Source: Amyelois transitella (Eukaryota > Arthropoda > Insecta > Lepidoptera > Pyralidae). Taken from it: a stretch of 64,000 nucleotides of DNA. The stretch covers positions 4,365,001-4,429,000 of the forward strand of contig NC_083516.1 of NCBI RefSeq assembly GCF_032362555.1, read 5' to 3'. The notes under the pieces were generated by a model. The model had not been told where the DNA came from. It saw only the letters and a list, made by a program, of their open reading frames with translations, and searched no databases. The position numbers and the translations under genes were made by a program. The number at the start of each line of letters is the position of its first letter. Within the stretch, counting starts at the first letter, position 1. Shown one piece after another: positions 26,701-38,024 of the stretch.

Positions 26701-29700
26701 AAGGAATTCAGGTTCAACCAAAATATATTGATAATATCATTTTAGCATGTACTTGCTTACACAATTTCATCATAGGTGGTACAAGCACAGAAAGTCAAAG
26801 TATAGCAAGTGTAAGCATTAATTTAGAAAACGATAATAATATGAACAATGCATTAGATGGTACGACAGTACGGGAGATGTTTAAAGATTACTTTAACTCT
26901 GATGAGGGCTCGATTCCATGGCAAAACGATATTGTAAATAGACATTAATACCGTGTGAAGTATTAAAATATAATTATATTGCAAAAATATTTACCTGTTT
27001 TATTCATTTCTGTCCCAATTATTCTCCACGCATTGTTCTTCATTTGAGTGTTCATATAATGTTTTGATGACATATTATATAAATAATCATAGGCTTGAAC
27101 TAATGTTATTAATTTTTCCTCCATGTTGGAATAAAAAACGTAAAAAACTGGTCTCCGAAAAAAACACGTAGGTACACAGTCGTCAAAGACGCGGGCGCAA
27201 ATGGATGGTCAATGGTGTGCATTCCCCGCTTCTCTACCCCCACCGCCGCACCCCGCAGTATATTACTACGAGCGCTGGAGTCCGTGTCATGCCGTTGCCT
27301 ACCGCAGTATGCCGCGGCATCCCGCCACGGGAGCCTGTGACGAGCGCCGGAGTCCGTGTCATGCCGTTGCCTACCGCAGTATGCCGCGGCATCCCGCCAC
27401 GGGAGCCTGTGGCGTGTCTTTTCGATTAAATCCCTTTCAATGCCACGGCATCATTTTAAAGCATAGCAATTTATGTCGTATTTCTGTAACAGTACGGTTG
27501 AATGTCCATTAGTAAAAATTAAAATCCCTTGCCATTCCGTCCCGGTCTGCGTAGGCCTTTAGAGTTATTCCCTCGATTTGAATATTTAATTAAACACTCA
27601 AACATAATAATTGGGAAATTTTCTATAGAAAAAAAAACATTACTATAGTTAAACGTCACTTTTATAGAAAGAAAAAATACGAGATAATTCACTCAAACAA
27701 TTATACTTAAACATAGAGCCTGTGTGCGACATCAGTGATCGGGTAATAATAATTTTGTTGAAATTATCAGTTATAACAAAATAACAAATAATGTACTCGT
27801 TGCCTATACCACGAGAAACAAGCGTGATAATTTTTTTAAGTATTTTAAATACGTCGCAGTAATAAGCCTATCTTCGCGATTTTTATTGCTTCCAACTGGC
27901 CTAAGAAATTCCTCCTTCACGGGTGCGTCAAATGGCTGCGTTGACGTGCACCTTTGGATTCTTGCTTTTGAAGCGTAGCGATAGCAATAGAGCAGATTTA
28001 TTTTCAAAATAATCGCGTTAATCAGTTATCTCTCCATTGGATAAGACCGCCGTTGCAATATTTTTTTACATGTTTTCTGTTTTATGCAATAAAGTTACAA
28101 CAACAACAAAAGCAACCATTTTCAATATACCTGTTCTATGAGATTATCCTTATGTTTATATTCAGTGAAGTCGTCAACATTGGCTGCGTTCTCCATGGCC
28201 GCCATGATGCCACGCCACACGCCCGCAAACTGCTCGCCGTAGAACTCGCGGCTGCTCGGCGCTCGCAACGCAACTGCCGCGTTGATGCGCACCTTTAGAT
28301 TCTTGCATTCGAGACATAGTGTGCATAGACTTGGGAACACTTGCCTCTGTATACAATAAATATAAAAATTAAGGTAACAGAAAATTCAATACTATGAAAT
28401 ATTTTATATTTTCATCTTCTATTTATAATAATTAGTATGGACAATAAAAAGTGAAATATTGTTTTACCTGCCATCCACTGAAACATCTGAAGAGATATTC
28501 GTTTTTCATAGCGTTTCCTATCGCGTAACAAGCGTTCCACCGCACCTTCATATTGCTGACCTTGCACGAGCACTCCAAAAGCTTCCCTATTGCCCCTTCA
28601 CATATGGTCTTGATTTGACTGTTGCGTGATAAAAACTCGCTCGTTATCAATCGTAGAAAATTACCAAGGCCTCGCGTCGCACTCATTTTGACCTGAAATG
28701 GAAGACCGTAATATTTTTTTGATTCGATGGCTAATAATCAATTCAATACAAACAATAAAATTTAATTGCATAAATTAAGTCGAATAGTAAGATAATATAA
28801 GGCGGGCCGCCTTCTATTAACTTACTATTCGACTTTCTTTGTTTATAAGAAAAAGTAAAAAAAACACCTTTACCCGGAGTATCGTTAAATCAGTAGGTTT
28901 TACAAATAAATGGAATTTCCGAGGTTTTGTCCCGTGTACCAAACTAGTAATTAGTTACTATTTATTAATCGTAATTTACCTACTGTATTTATTACTACTA
29001 CTATCTTTGCAGTACATGACCCAATAAAATATAGACATCCTAATTAGCAGTTTTGCCCACAGTACAGCGTGAGAAAGCAATCTTTGTACCTTTACTCTTT
29101 GAACTGACTGGGTAGGTACAATGTTAAAATATATTCAAATAGATATAATAGTCATACTTAGCGGTTCTTTATCAGTAAACACATAAAGTTACTGTTATTT
29201 AAACATAGGCAATGAACCTAATCGTAACTGGACGTAACACGTGCTATGCACGTGAAGGATAATCGGTTTCTATGTATTCGTGACGCAAAGTTTTATGTTC
29301 AGAGATAATCCTAATACTAAATCAAACGAAAAGAGTTCATTTCACGAAAATTTTCAATTTTTTTAATGCATGTATTTTTATATATTTTATATATGAATAT
29401 CAAAATACAAATGTATAGCACAATTGGCTGACTGACTTGACTGGTTTCAACCATTAGGTCTGAAGTATTTATATTTTAAACACAGTCGAAAATAAAAATC
29501 TTTGATAATTAACTTTGTCTCCGTCGATAGAAGTGCTTGTATATTTCATTGTCATTCTTAAACAGCGAAGTGCAATGAAACCTTTTGTGAATTTATGAAC
29601 CTATGAACAGACTGTGAATGCAGAGTCCAAAAAAAAATTGGAAAGGACTTTTCAAACATTTAGTTTTTATGTGAATCAATCTTAAAACAATGAAAAAATT

Positions 29701-32700
29701 ATGAATTTAAACCTAGTTCCTGGTTTAACCATCTAAAAAGATAAAGTTGCTGGTTTTATAATGTCAGTTACAGTTACCATCCGGTACTACTGATTAGAAA
29801 GTAGTGAGTTCACGGCTTGGATAATTTAAATTGTTTTAAAAATAATAAATTGATAAATATTGAGGTCGGTTGCTAAGTTAGTAATGCCACTATTTTTATA
29901 TATAGAAGAGATAGAGAAAGCCAATTGTGTGTGTGTGTGTGTGTTTGTATGTGTATATGGATAAAGTTAAAAGTATTATGTAATTTTATCCTCTTAAAAC
30001 AATTTTTCGAAATCAATATTTAGTTTGACTTTAAATGACCTACATTTGATTGTAATTTTAAGGAAAATATTAAATAGATATCCCAAAACACAACTTTGGG
30101 ATTTCTTTATATATTTTCTATTATTTCCATTTTAAGGAATTTTTGTCCAGAAACATGCAATAAAGTTTTAACTACCAAATTAATAAAGGTCAATCTTATC
30201 ATATGAACTAATTAATGAAACCTAAAAATAAAATTATCTAAAACATTTCTCCTGTTGTTTACTTGCCGTAATTGCATAAAATCGGTTTAATTCGGATCGA
30301 GTAATTAAAGCCAACAGTATCGTCCTGTTATTTTGTGATAAACAAACATTTAAACTTGTGTTATTGAGAAATATTATTTGACTACTCTAACGAAGTTTTA
30401 TCTTTAAAACTAACTCGCATTGGGAATTTTTGAATTATAATATAGTTTGACTTATGATATAGTTGTCTATGATATAATATACAAGGTTTATAATATACAT
30501 ATAAGGTTAATTCTTTACTCCATCTATGATCACTATGTCGAATGTCAATGAGGGCGCTAGTTCTGCGTTTTATAGTTCTACTAGCTGTGCCCGCGACGTC
30601 GTCCGCGTGGAATAGTTGTTTTGGGCATCATTGAAGCTCTCAAGGATGAATAATTTTCCCCGTCATATTTCACATTTTCCATTATTTCTTTGTTCCTTAT
30701 AGTTGCAGCGTGATATCTACTTCGAGGCTAACTCAATCTGTGTAATTTGTCCCGTATTAAGTAGTAATTAGCCTCGAAGTAAGTTCGAAACTTGTGTTAC
30801 GAGATACTAACTCAACGATACTATATTTTATAATAAATACGTATATAGATAAACATCCAAGACCCAGGCCAATCAGAGAAAGTTCGTTTCTCATCATGCC
30901 CTGGCCGGGATTCGAACCCGGGACCTCCGGTGACACAGACAAGCGCACTACCGCTGCGCCACAGAGGCCGTCAAGTGTGATGTTATATAGCCGAAAGCCT
31001 TCCTAGATAAACGGTGTATTCAACGCAAAAAGAATTTTTCAATTCGAAGCAGTAGTTTCTGAGTTTAGCGCGTTCGAACAAACAAACAAACTCTTCAGAT
31101 TTATAATATTAGTATAGACATAGCAACACTGCTTTTTGTAATTATTGCCAGTTCAATTAAATTCACTTTTCAAGCCGCAATATGGCGAGGTATGCTATAT
31201 TTCTGGTCAAGCTTTGCAACATATTTCTTTCACTGCTTTATTTTATAAAGTAAATTAGTAGCAGAGTTTTTGACATGTTACGTCTGTTTGCTCTTAGCTG
31301 CTTACGCAGGCATCTGATTACTGCCGGTTGTCGAATCCCACGAACCAACATACTGGTCTAGCACAAATATGTACTCGACAAACAACTCCCTAGAACCAGA
31401 TTGAACCGATGTTAGAATCGATAGTGTCGTACCTTATCGTTATCGCTGGCGCACTGCACGCTGACCTCTAGCAAACGGGCCAATAGATCGTCGTCAATGT
31501 TATCGAGCTCAGGATCTTTCCTGTAAGTGTGCATACAAAAATAGGTATTTGTGTATAAACATTAAATTGATCTTAGCACTAACATTAAATTAAAAAGAAA
31601 AGCAATTACATTAAACGTGACCTAAGTAATTTGGAATATTGAGAAATAAAGAATCTGTCTGATATTTATGCCAGTACTTGCCAGTAGGGCCTGGGATCCG
31701 GCCATGCGCTTACGCCTAACAGCGACTCCCATCTAACCTCTGTGACCTTTATAAATGGGGAAATTAAACGTTGGATGTTTCACACATATTCAGTTGCATA
31801 AATGTGTAAGTTTCTCGGTATGTAACTCGTAATACTAAACGGTGCTTTCACGGTGAGGGCGGTTCCCTCACCGTGAAGACTCGATTAACATTTAAAACAG
31901 TAAGCGGTCTAGTTTTATATATTTGTTTAGTTATAAAACTCACATATTTAACACCAGAGCATCGCTGAGATTGCCTAGGGCCCACGCGGCCTTCGTGCGG
32001 ACAACTAGGGTTGGTTCCGCAAGAGCACGAAGTATATTTTCACCGCAGTCACTCACAAAGCATATATCCTGAAACCAATTACTTATATCAGAATCACAGA
32101 ATATTTATTTAACATATAAATTGAACAACATGATCAAACCAACAATGAAAATGTTTTTATTTGTGAAAACAGGTTAGGTACTAGTATATTGCATAATTTT
32201 TCTTGACTGTGTCTCAGGGTCGTTACATGATCTCACCAGTAAGCAATACTTAGTCTAACTATGATTATGTACTACGAATTGTATCATATAACTAGTCTCC
32301 CATATTGCCTTAAGAGAAATGTATATTTTCTCACATCTCGGAGTGTGGAATAAATGACCAGCATAGCAAGAACCCTCACTGCCGCTGCACAACATATAGT
32401 CAACCCATAGCTTGCCTATTATAAATGTATTTTTTCTCACCTCTCTAAGCGTGGGATACATGACCAGCATAGCTAGAGCCCTCACGGCTGCAGCACGAAC
32501 AGCTGGCTCGGGGTCACTACACGATCCCACCAATAAAGCGCAACATAACACTTGCGTTCGGCTCTGTAAGAAACAAACATATCCGTAAAGCAGCGCCATC
32601 TTCTGTGTAATAAGAATGTTTTTATTCGATATTATCACGAATTGCGAGCGATAGGACATGAATATTTTTTTAAATAACACAAAGGGCCAGAGGACTAGGA

Positions 32701-35700
32701 ATGAACTCGGCACTCAGTAGGATTTAGGCACGTGCATGTGTTTGAAGTCGTTTACTCAATATATTTATTTACTTACAGGTAGCTCTTTTAATACCCGTGC
32801 GCCCACATTCGCTATACAGTCACATACGACTGCTTTAGCCGGCGAGTTCTCTTGACATTGCAAAGCCATTGAAAGTGGCGGCAGGAGCTTCTCCCAAAAA
32901 TACACGCACTGGTTTAAAGGCGGCGGTTCATCTATTTGTTCTGTAATTTAAAAATACATTTTGGATTTAAAAAGATTCAGTAGAAATAAAATGAGAAAAA
33001 GAGTAAAAATCTTTTTTTGTATAGTTTCGTATTCCTAAAGCTATATTTTTTCACGGCACTCGTCATTCAGATTGAGCATTGTATAGTCATGTTCCTGATT
33101 GATGATCACAATCACTGCAGTAACTGCGGCGCCATTTGTAACCTCTAACTTTTCCTTGTACTACCAGACATTCTACAAAAAGCGTGAGCTATACATAAAA
33201 TATATGAACTTACCTAATTTCTGAACAGCATCCCCCACAATACTGGTTGTCCTGGCCGCTTGCAAAACCACATCTTGATGTTCATGTTGTAACAACTCCG
33301 ACAAGACATCAGCCAACACCGTTATATGTGGTTGAAGGAGCTCTCTCAAGTGATGGAAAGCAATGGCTGAAAGTACTTGAAGAGATTCTAACACTACTGG
33401 GATAACGGACGGCTTACACCTCTGAAAATAACAGAATATTATCGAAATAGGACCTTAATGATTGAAATTGAACAGTATTTCACAGAATTATCAAGTGAGT
33501 AAATGAAAAGGCGTGGCTTGGGGCACTTTCTGGTTATGGCTGAGCCAACAAACTTGAAAAAACTCTAAGGCCACGTCATTTAACTTATTTACATTTTGAG
33601 ATAGTGACAGGTTTCAAGAAAATTCCCAAGTTTATAATCCTTTTTTTTAATAGGCTATTTGACAAAGTTCTAAAAACTATCTTAGGGTATTTATTTGTTT
33701 ATAAGGAGCCCTACAAAAATACTTTTCTGCCTTTATTACAGCTATTTTATTAAAAAATCGAAAAAGAAAATGAAATATTCAAATATGCCGCCAAAACGCG
33801 ACTTTTAGCAATATGGCGGCCATGGCATGCAGTGACGTAAATTTCGTGTAAATATCATACAAAGCTTGTTGGTGTTTCGAAAAGTTTTGATTTTCTCTTG
33901 TTTTATTTAACTTGTGCCACGTCATATGTGTGAAAATTATTAAAATGAGTTCCTATAAATGTTGTGCCGTGCCTCAATGCACTAATACAACAATAAAATC
34001 TCCTACGAAACTGTTTTTTTCTATGCCGATGGATTTGAATATTCGTAAGAAGTGGTTTCAGATCATGATCTCAGATCAGTGGTTACCAAGATATACTTAA
34101 ATTGATGTTTTCACATTCCTCAGTTCGGCAGCATAGAAATCTGAATTGTCTTTGAAGAAGACAATCCAGATTTCTTCTTCCAACCATTATTGCGTCCACT
34201 TTTGGTAGGTTTCAACTGTCAGCTTTCGCGGAATTTCCATTATTAAATACCTATGTTATCTGAGTAAACCTGAGCGATCAAACACTTATAAAATCTTGAA
34301 AAATAATCGCGAACACTAAGGAACGGTACGATCCACAGTCTGTTTATGGATAATTGACGTCATAATAGAAATAGCCAATCACGTTCGTTTTTAGTCACGT
34401 GACAGCTGCATATAAAAACCTAATTTTCTGAGACGGATTTTGTTTAAATAATGCAATATTTTTATCTCGCGTTATTACAAATCGCTCCACAAAAATAATA
34501 TTAAGACTGATGACATAAAAGAAATGTATATTTTTATTACAGTCAAATAGCCTATTGACTTTTAAAATCTGCACAGGAAAATAAACTGCTAACATACCGT
34601 AACCACACTCCCTCTGAAGATCCATCCCATATTTTTAAAGCAGATATCCAAAATCCAACTATTAAAATGATAGAGATTCATATCATTCTCCTTGTCTTTT
34701 TCACTAGTACTCTCTACAAACATTTCGTCGTCAGAGTAACCTTCTTCAAAATCATCGCATTCAGTCTCCACTTTAGTATTACTTGCAATAATTTTCAAAG
34801 GCACTGCATCTTTTTGAATGGATTTGATAATTTCGTCGACTTTTGGATCAACAGACAGGACACATCCCATTGTTATTAATGCGGCGACTTGTAATGTTAC
34901 ATCTGAAATATAAGTGTCACTGTATTGGAAGAAGTATTTCTTCAAAATGTGTATTATTTGAGTGGTGGACTCTGTCTTTCAAACATTAATTCTTTTGGTA
35001 ATTTAAAGGGCAATACTTATAGCGAAACTACCAATTCAAAAATTAAAAAAATATATTAAGTCATTAAATAGTATTCAATAAATAAAGGAACTTTTTTAAT
35101 TTCTTTGCACACTTCTAACAATTTCTGACCAAATAGCCCAAATTGTTGCCGCCCAGCATCTGCCCAATACTTTGTTCGAAAATATCTACTTTGCCACCAG
35201 TATCAACTTTGACTCCACATTAACCTTTTTGAAAAATAATTCTTACCTCTATGGACCAAAAATTTCCTGGTGGCCCTCACGAGTTCTCCAATTAAGCCCG
35301 ACTTCATTTTGTGATAAGGTGTGGCCTGTACGAGAGCAGCACAGCACTTTAGAGCTACAATAATTACTGCATGACTCCTTTCACTGTCTAGTATACTGAT
35401 GAGGGCTTTGTGCATGCAATTTATGACATAGCCAAGGGATACAGAGAATGGTATAAAAGAACCATCTTTTTTGCTGCAAGGAAATGTGTTTGGTGTTAGG
35501 GTGTGTTTGGAAAGAACCTTTGTTAATCTAAATGTAAGATTAACAGAATTTACACAAAATACCACTAGAATTTAATGTAAACCTGTTGTTTATAACATAT
35601 ATAGTTGTTTATAAAAAAAATTACAACAATTGTGGAATACTGACCTTGTATCAGCCTGCGACAAGTACACTCTAGCTCCTGACAGCATAGTAAGAATGAC

Positions 35701-38024
35701 ACTCAACACACTAGCTCTGCTACTGGCTATAGGGTCCGTCACAGCACAATATACGAGGCTTTTCTTGGCAGGCTCATGTGCAGACCAGTTGGCATCATCA
35801 GGGGAATCTGGCAGAAGAGCCCACCAGAACCCGAATATGTCTCTTTTTTCTGATATCTGGATTGTTAAAAGTGCAAATGAAACAGAGGAAAATTCAAAAA
35901 CAAAAAAGTGTCATCATTTAACTTAATTTTAAACAGCAGCGACACACAATTTTAGCAAACAAACAATTTTTTTAATTCAATTTTTTTATTTATATAAATT
36001 ACAATCAAAGATGTTCATTTAATTTCATACAGAAAATTGAACAATAATAAAAAACTTACCTTAACTAAGACAAGCAAAAGATTTGAGGCACTCTGTCTGA
36101 CTCTAGATTTCAGAGCTATAAGCTTTGCTTCCCTGCTGTTCTCAACATCAGACATATCTGAATCACTAGTCAGAACCCAGCCATTCTTGGCTTTCTGAGG
36201 CTCCAAGTATTGGCTAGAAACAGGCTTGTAAGCTGAGTTATTTTCAAAATTATCAACATCTTTCATCAAACTGTGATCCGACACTGGAATCTCTTTCTTT
36301 AAACTTTCTATGGCATTGTTCCTTTGCTTTCTCAATTTTTGTTTCTGAAAATAAAAAGCCAAAATCATTGTTAAGCTAAAATAATCTTGAAAAAAGGCTT
36401 TAGCAAAACATACTATATAGTAGGTCAGAGGACACAAGAGCTCTAAAAGAGTCTGTGAGTTATTACCTTTCCTCCTTTAGGAACAATTTTAACAGGAGCA
36501 GCGGCCATAGTCTGCTGGGCTGGCATTATCTTTTCAGGCGTAGACCCTTGGGCAACAAGCCCATACAGTACAAAATAACGACAAACACCCATAACCTCTG
36601 GCAATGGAATCGATACTTTCTGTTCACTATAATATAACTGAGAGAGTACCCTTAAAGCTGATATTATAACCTGAAAATGGTCAAGGATTATTAAGTTTGG
36701 TTTTTGAACCTTAAATCAAAATATGTAACTGTTATAATAAACCTTACTGACCTTTCTGTTATCCCACAATAATAAATATTGTCACATAATTGTAAATATG
36801 CTTTAGGCAACGGGCTAACACCCTGTCTCTTTTTAAATCTCAATATTATCATTGGGCCAGACAGCTGGAATGGCCTTTCAGTCTTTTGGTGACTACTGGC
36901 TCTGTCTTCCCCACAGGAGATATAAATGTGAGTATATGTTATGTTAATTACAAATAACTTATAGGACAGTATCAAGGTTGATTTCCCTCTATAAATTTAT
37001 TTCATAGGATTTATAAAAAGCAATTTATGTTGGTAGTGTAAAAATTCTTCTTTACAGAACACTTATTGCAAACACCCTTGTGAAACTTTTGATACATATT
37101 GAGGATGGAGACATGGTCAAAAGGCTTCTCCCAGAAAAGTGGAGTTAACACCAGGAGGAAGAAGATTTATTAACCAAAGGACTTTTATAGAATTTGTTGC
37201 TCACCTTACAATATAAGAACTCATCTCCTTTATTACATAAATCCTTCATCAGAAACTTTAAAGTCAGTTGTGAAAGTTTTTGTTGCATGTCAACTGATAT
37301 ATTGGTTTCTGTCTTACTATCTTCTGTTGTGATGCAAGATGATATACACTTAAAGGCAAGTAAAGAGATCTGCAGATTATTTTGAGAAGAAATGCTTTGC
37401 TCAATTAGGTTTGTTAAAATTCCATTTTGACCTAGTAGTTCCTCAATACACTGAAATTAGAAACACACACAAACATAAATATTATGCAGTCATACAGATT
37501 GTAGCTTAATTTTAGGATAACATAGTACTTATGGATACTTGCCTTTTTGCCTGCTTGAGGGCTAATCTTCAAAATGCATTGCATATTATGGAGAATGTCA
37601 GGTAATATTATATCAGAACATTGTTTCACACACTGAATATGCCACGAAATAACTTTCCATAGGTATTCCGCTTCAAACTTCAAACTTTGTTTGGTAATAA
37701 TACTGTTGATCAAATGTGATGTTTTTGCAGCCAATAACTCATCTGCTGGTTTGATATTGAGAGACAAAGCGGTCACCAAAACAGTTGAATCCTAAAAACA
37801 TTTTAAAATTATACTTAAACAGTATACATAAAATACATAATACCCCGAAAATATTTTAGTATTTAACTTACGTGCTTCCGAACAAACAAACAGCCTTTAA
37901 AAGGTTTCGAATTCAATTCGTCAAGAAAAGAATTCACTTTTGATTTATTATATTCTTTTAAATACAACAAATTGCACAATTCTCCACAAATTAGTGAAAA
38001 ATCCTGAGCTAAGTTGATATCCAT
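23769..38024 (-). CDS. HEATR6: HEAT repeat-containing protein 6, 16 exons, complete
   Basis: Exons (minus): 38024-37872, 37791-37543, 37450-37205, 36670-36467, 36344-36060, 35856-35645, 35473-35247, 34902-34598, 33421-33214, 32940-32777, 32563-32441, 32068-31944, 31520-31433, 28692-28468, 28346-28131 and 24026-23769. Every junction keeps frame: 3288 bases, 1095 residues, near the roughly 1180 I recall for vertebrate HEATR6. Diagnostic stretches are KAAWALGNLSDAL and MKVRWNACYAIGNAMKN near the C-terminus, where HEAT helices pack best, and a basic KQKLRKQRN linker after exon 4. It has no membrane segment; HEAT solenoids are protein-binding scaffolds, and the exact role of HEATR6 is unsettled. 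Intron 2 has a GC donor (AAG|GCAAGT). The last intron carries a Harbinger transposon, intron 8 a P-like element, and intron 11 decayed exon copies. Confidence 0.92.
24100..24240. repeat. Left subterminal GC-rich repeat cluster of the Harbinger element
   Basis: About ten overlapping copies of a short motif of the type GC(C/T)(G/A)CGGCATGCC lie just inside the left TIR, many of them palindromic. Clustered subterminal motifs in this position commonly act as transposase or Myb-like protein binding sites; that role is inferred. Confidence 0.6.
24314..26948 (+). CDS. PIF/Harbinger transposase (DDE_Tnp_4 nuclease), two exons
   Basis: Exon 1 is 24314-24618 and exon 2 is 26060-26948, joined by a GTGGGC...TTTCAG intron; the frame continues as SLCLR|FLITGSSFKSLGYS, giving 397 residues. 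Exon 1 has the family N-terminal block RRRFWVDNLWKERESKGEFN. Exon 2 carries the nuclease core: CIGAIDGKHFRI with the first Asp, then DANYKFVIADVGSYG and FIADEAFPL for the second Asp region, and a conserved (R)ARRIVENAFGIL carrying the acidic third residue. It should cut and paste the element at TWA sites, helped by the MADF partner. The intron contains the last exon of that partner gene on the other strand. No frameshift or stop is seen. Confidence 0.92.
24808..27124 (-). CDS. MADF-BESS protein of the Harbinger element, two exons
   Basis: Exon 1 is 27124-26995 and exon 2 is 25766-24808 on the minus strand; they join as MNKT|GEECQKIWSNIRNNFRKA, giving 362 residues. The N-terminal 100 residues form a MADF (Myb-like DNA-binding) domain: LITLVQAYDYLY, WRIIG, then W..IR..FRKAL and KFEKELEFLKKFI. 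A BESS motif follows (IDSFFQTMAATVKKLPKREQ). The C-terminal third is a run of eight-residue units G(Y/F)(E/G)xASGS from a 48-bp DNA repeat (about 24840-25180), unusual for this family. Harbinger elements use such a protein for DNA binding and nuclear import of the transposase. Its single intron encloses exon 2 of the transposase. Confidence 0.88.
24840..25180 (-). repeat. Coding minisatellite, 24/48-bp units
   Basis: Tandem 48-bp units (two 24-bp half-units) encode the Gly/Ser/Tyr/Phe-rich tail of the MADF protein. Because the unit length is a multiple of three and stop-free, other frames on both strands are open too. Some central units are almost identical, which points to recent expansion. 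Confidence 0.85.
27270..27413 (+). repeat. 72-bp tandem duplication at the Harbinger right end
   Basis: Two copies, 27270-27341 and 27342-27413, differ at only a few positions (for example GCGCTGG against GCGCCGG). Each holds TATGCCGCGGCATCCCGCC, related to the left subterminal motifs. Confidence 0.85.
28777..28835. other. 59-bp near-perfect palindrome in a HEATR6 intron
   Basis: Arms of 29 bases around a single central G match except at two positions; the outer 15 bases (AAGTCGAATAGTAAG and its complement) and the GC-rich core AAGGCGG/CCGCCTT match fully. It lies about 85 bases upstream of the exon 14 acceptor of HEATR6. Confidence 0.9.
29926..29945. repeat. GT microsatellite
   Basis: A run of about nine GT units followed by interrupted TG sequence, in HEATR6 intron 13. 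Confidence 0.8.
30581..31118 (-). mobile_element. Helitron-like element interrupted by a SINE
   Basis: The same family as 20261-20906: on the minus strand it starts TCTATACTAATATTATAAAT and ends GCGGGCACAGCTAG, and it shares TTTCTGAG.TTAGCGCGTT and AAACAAACAAACTCTTCAG. Its middle is split by a tRNA-derived SINE (about 30718-30970). It lies in HEATR6 intron 13. The base before TC is G rather than A, so that edge has changed or is slightly off. Confidence 0.65.
30718..30970 (-). mobile_element. tRNA-derived SINE
   Basis: The minus-strand head (30967-30896) looks like a tRNA: TGGCGCAGCGGTAGTGCGC gives an A box, and GGTTCGAATCCCGG gives a B box inside a CCGGG-paired T arm. The body that follows is not tRNA and includes an inverted pair, CTTCGAGGCTAA and TTAGCCTCGAAG, at its distal end. 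Flanking GTGAT in the host Helitron may be the target duplication. It is unlikely to be a functional tRNA gene because it continues straight into repeat sequence. Confidence 0.7.
32208..32393 (-). pseudogene. Decayed duplicates of HEATR6 exon 11
   Basis: Downstream of exon 11 (32563-32441), the stretch 32393-32335 repeats its 3' half, with AGTGAGGGTTCTTGCTATGC and TGGTCAT against the exon's TATGCTGGTCATGTATCCC, and even the intron after the donor (32334-32303) is similar. A second piece at 32251-32208 matches the exon's 5' half. Neither has a full exon or good frame, so they look like relics of tandem exon duplication. Confidence 0.7.
33510..33640 (-). repeat. Degenerate SINE-like repeat
   Basis: The minus strand reads an AAACTTGGGAATT...CCTGTCACTATCTCA...TGACGTGGCC...TTGGCTC order, matching the SINE-like family with many changes. 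It directly abuts the P-like element at 33649. Confidence 0.5.
33649..34556 (+). mobile_element. P-element-like remnant with a THAP exon
   Basis: Flanked by 15-bp inverted repeats (AATAGGCTATTTGAC at 33649-33663 and its complement at 34542-34556). Inside, from 33945, the plus strand encodes MSSYKCCAVPQCTNTTIKSP with LFFSMPMDLNIRKKWFQ, the first half of a THAP zinc finger (C..C, then the conserved P and W), before a stop. THAP domains are the DNA-binding part of P-element transposases. The catalytic part is gone. A 17-bp hairpin with one mismatch lies at 34137-34175. The element is in HEATR6 intron 8. No clear 8-bp duplication is seen. Confidence 0.6.
36780..36940 (+). repeat. SINE-like repeat, 3' part
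   Basis: Carries a GGCAACGGGCTAACACCCTG...TCTCAATATTATCATT...CCTTTCAGTCTTTTGGTGAC...GGCTCTGTCTTCCCCACAGG order, the 3' half of the SINE-like family, in HEATR6 intron 3. Confidence 0.55.

Larger units (their letters stand above)
24058..27561. mobile_element. PIF/Harbinger DNA transposon, apparently complete
   Basis: The element runs from 24061 to 27558 (3498 bp) between TTA duplications (24058-24060 and 27559-27561), the TWA target typical of PIF/Harbinger. Terminal inverted repeats of 38 bases (24061-24098, 27521-27558) share GGCCTACGCAGACCGGGACG and ATGGCAAGGGATTTT and differ at about three positions. Subterminal zones are very GC-rich: many GCCGCGGCATGCC-like units on the left and a 72-bp tandem duplication on the right. 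It encodes both proteins expected of the superfamily, a DDE transposase (plus) and a MADF/Myb-like protein (minus), each in two exons and each open. It lies in the last intron of HEATR6. Intact frames and good TIRs suggest a recent, possibly still active insertion. Confidence 0.93.

Noticed and set aside
27804-28007. Minus-strand open frame between the Harbinger element and HEATR6 exon 15
   Set aside because: HEATR6 exons 15 and 16 join in phase without it, and it shows no HEAT-like pattern.
30896-30967. A genuine tRNA gene on the minus strand
   Set aside because: The A and B boxes are good, but it continues directly into SINE body sequence and is nested in another repeat, so it is a tRNA-derived SINE head.
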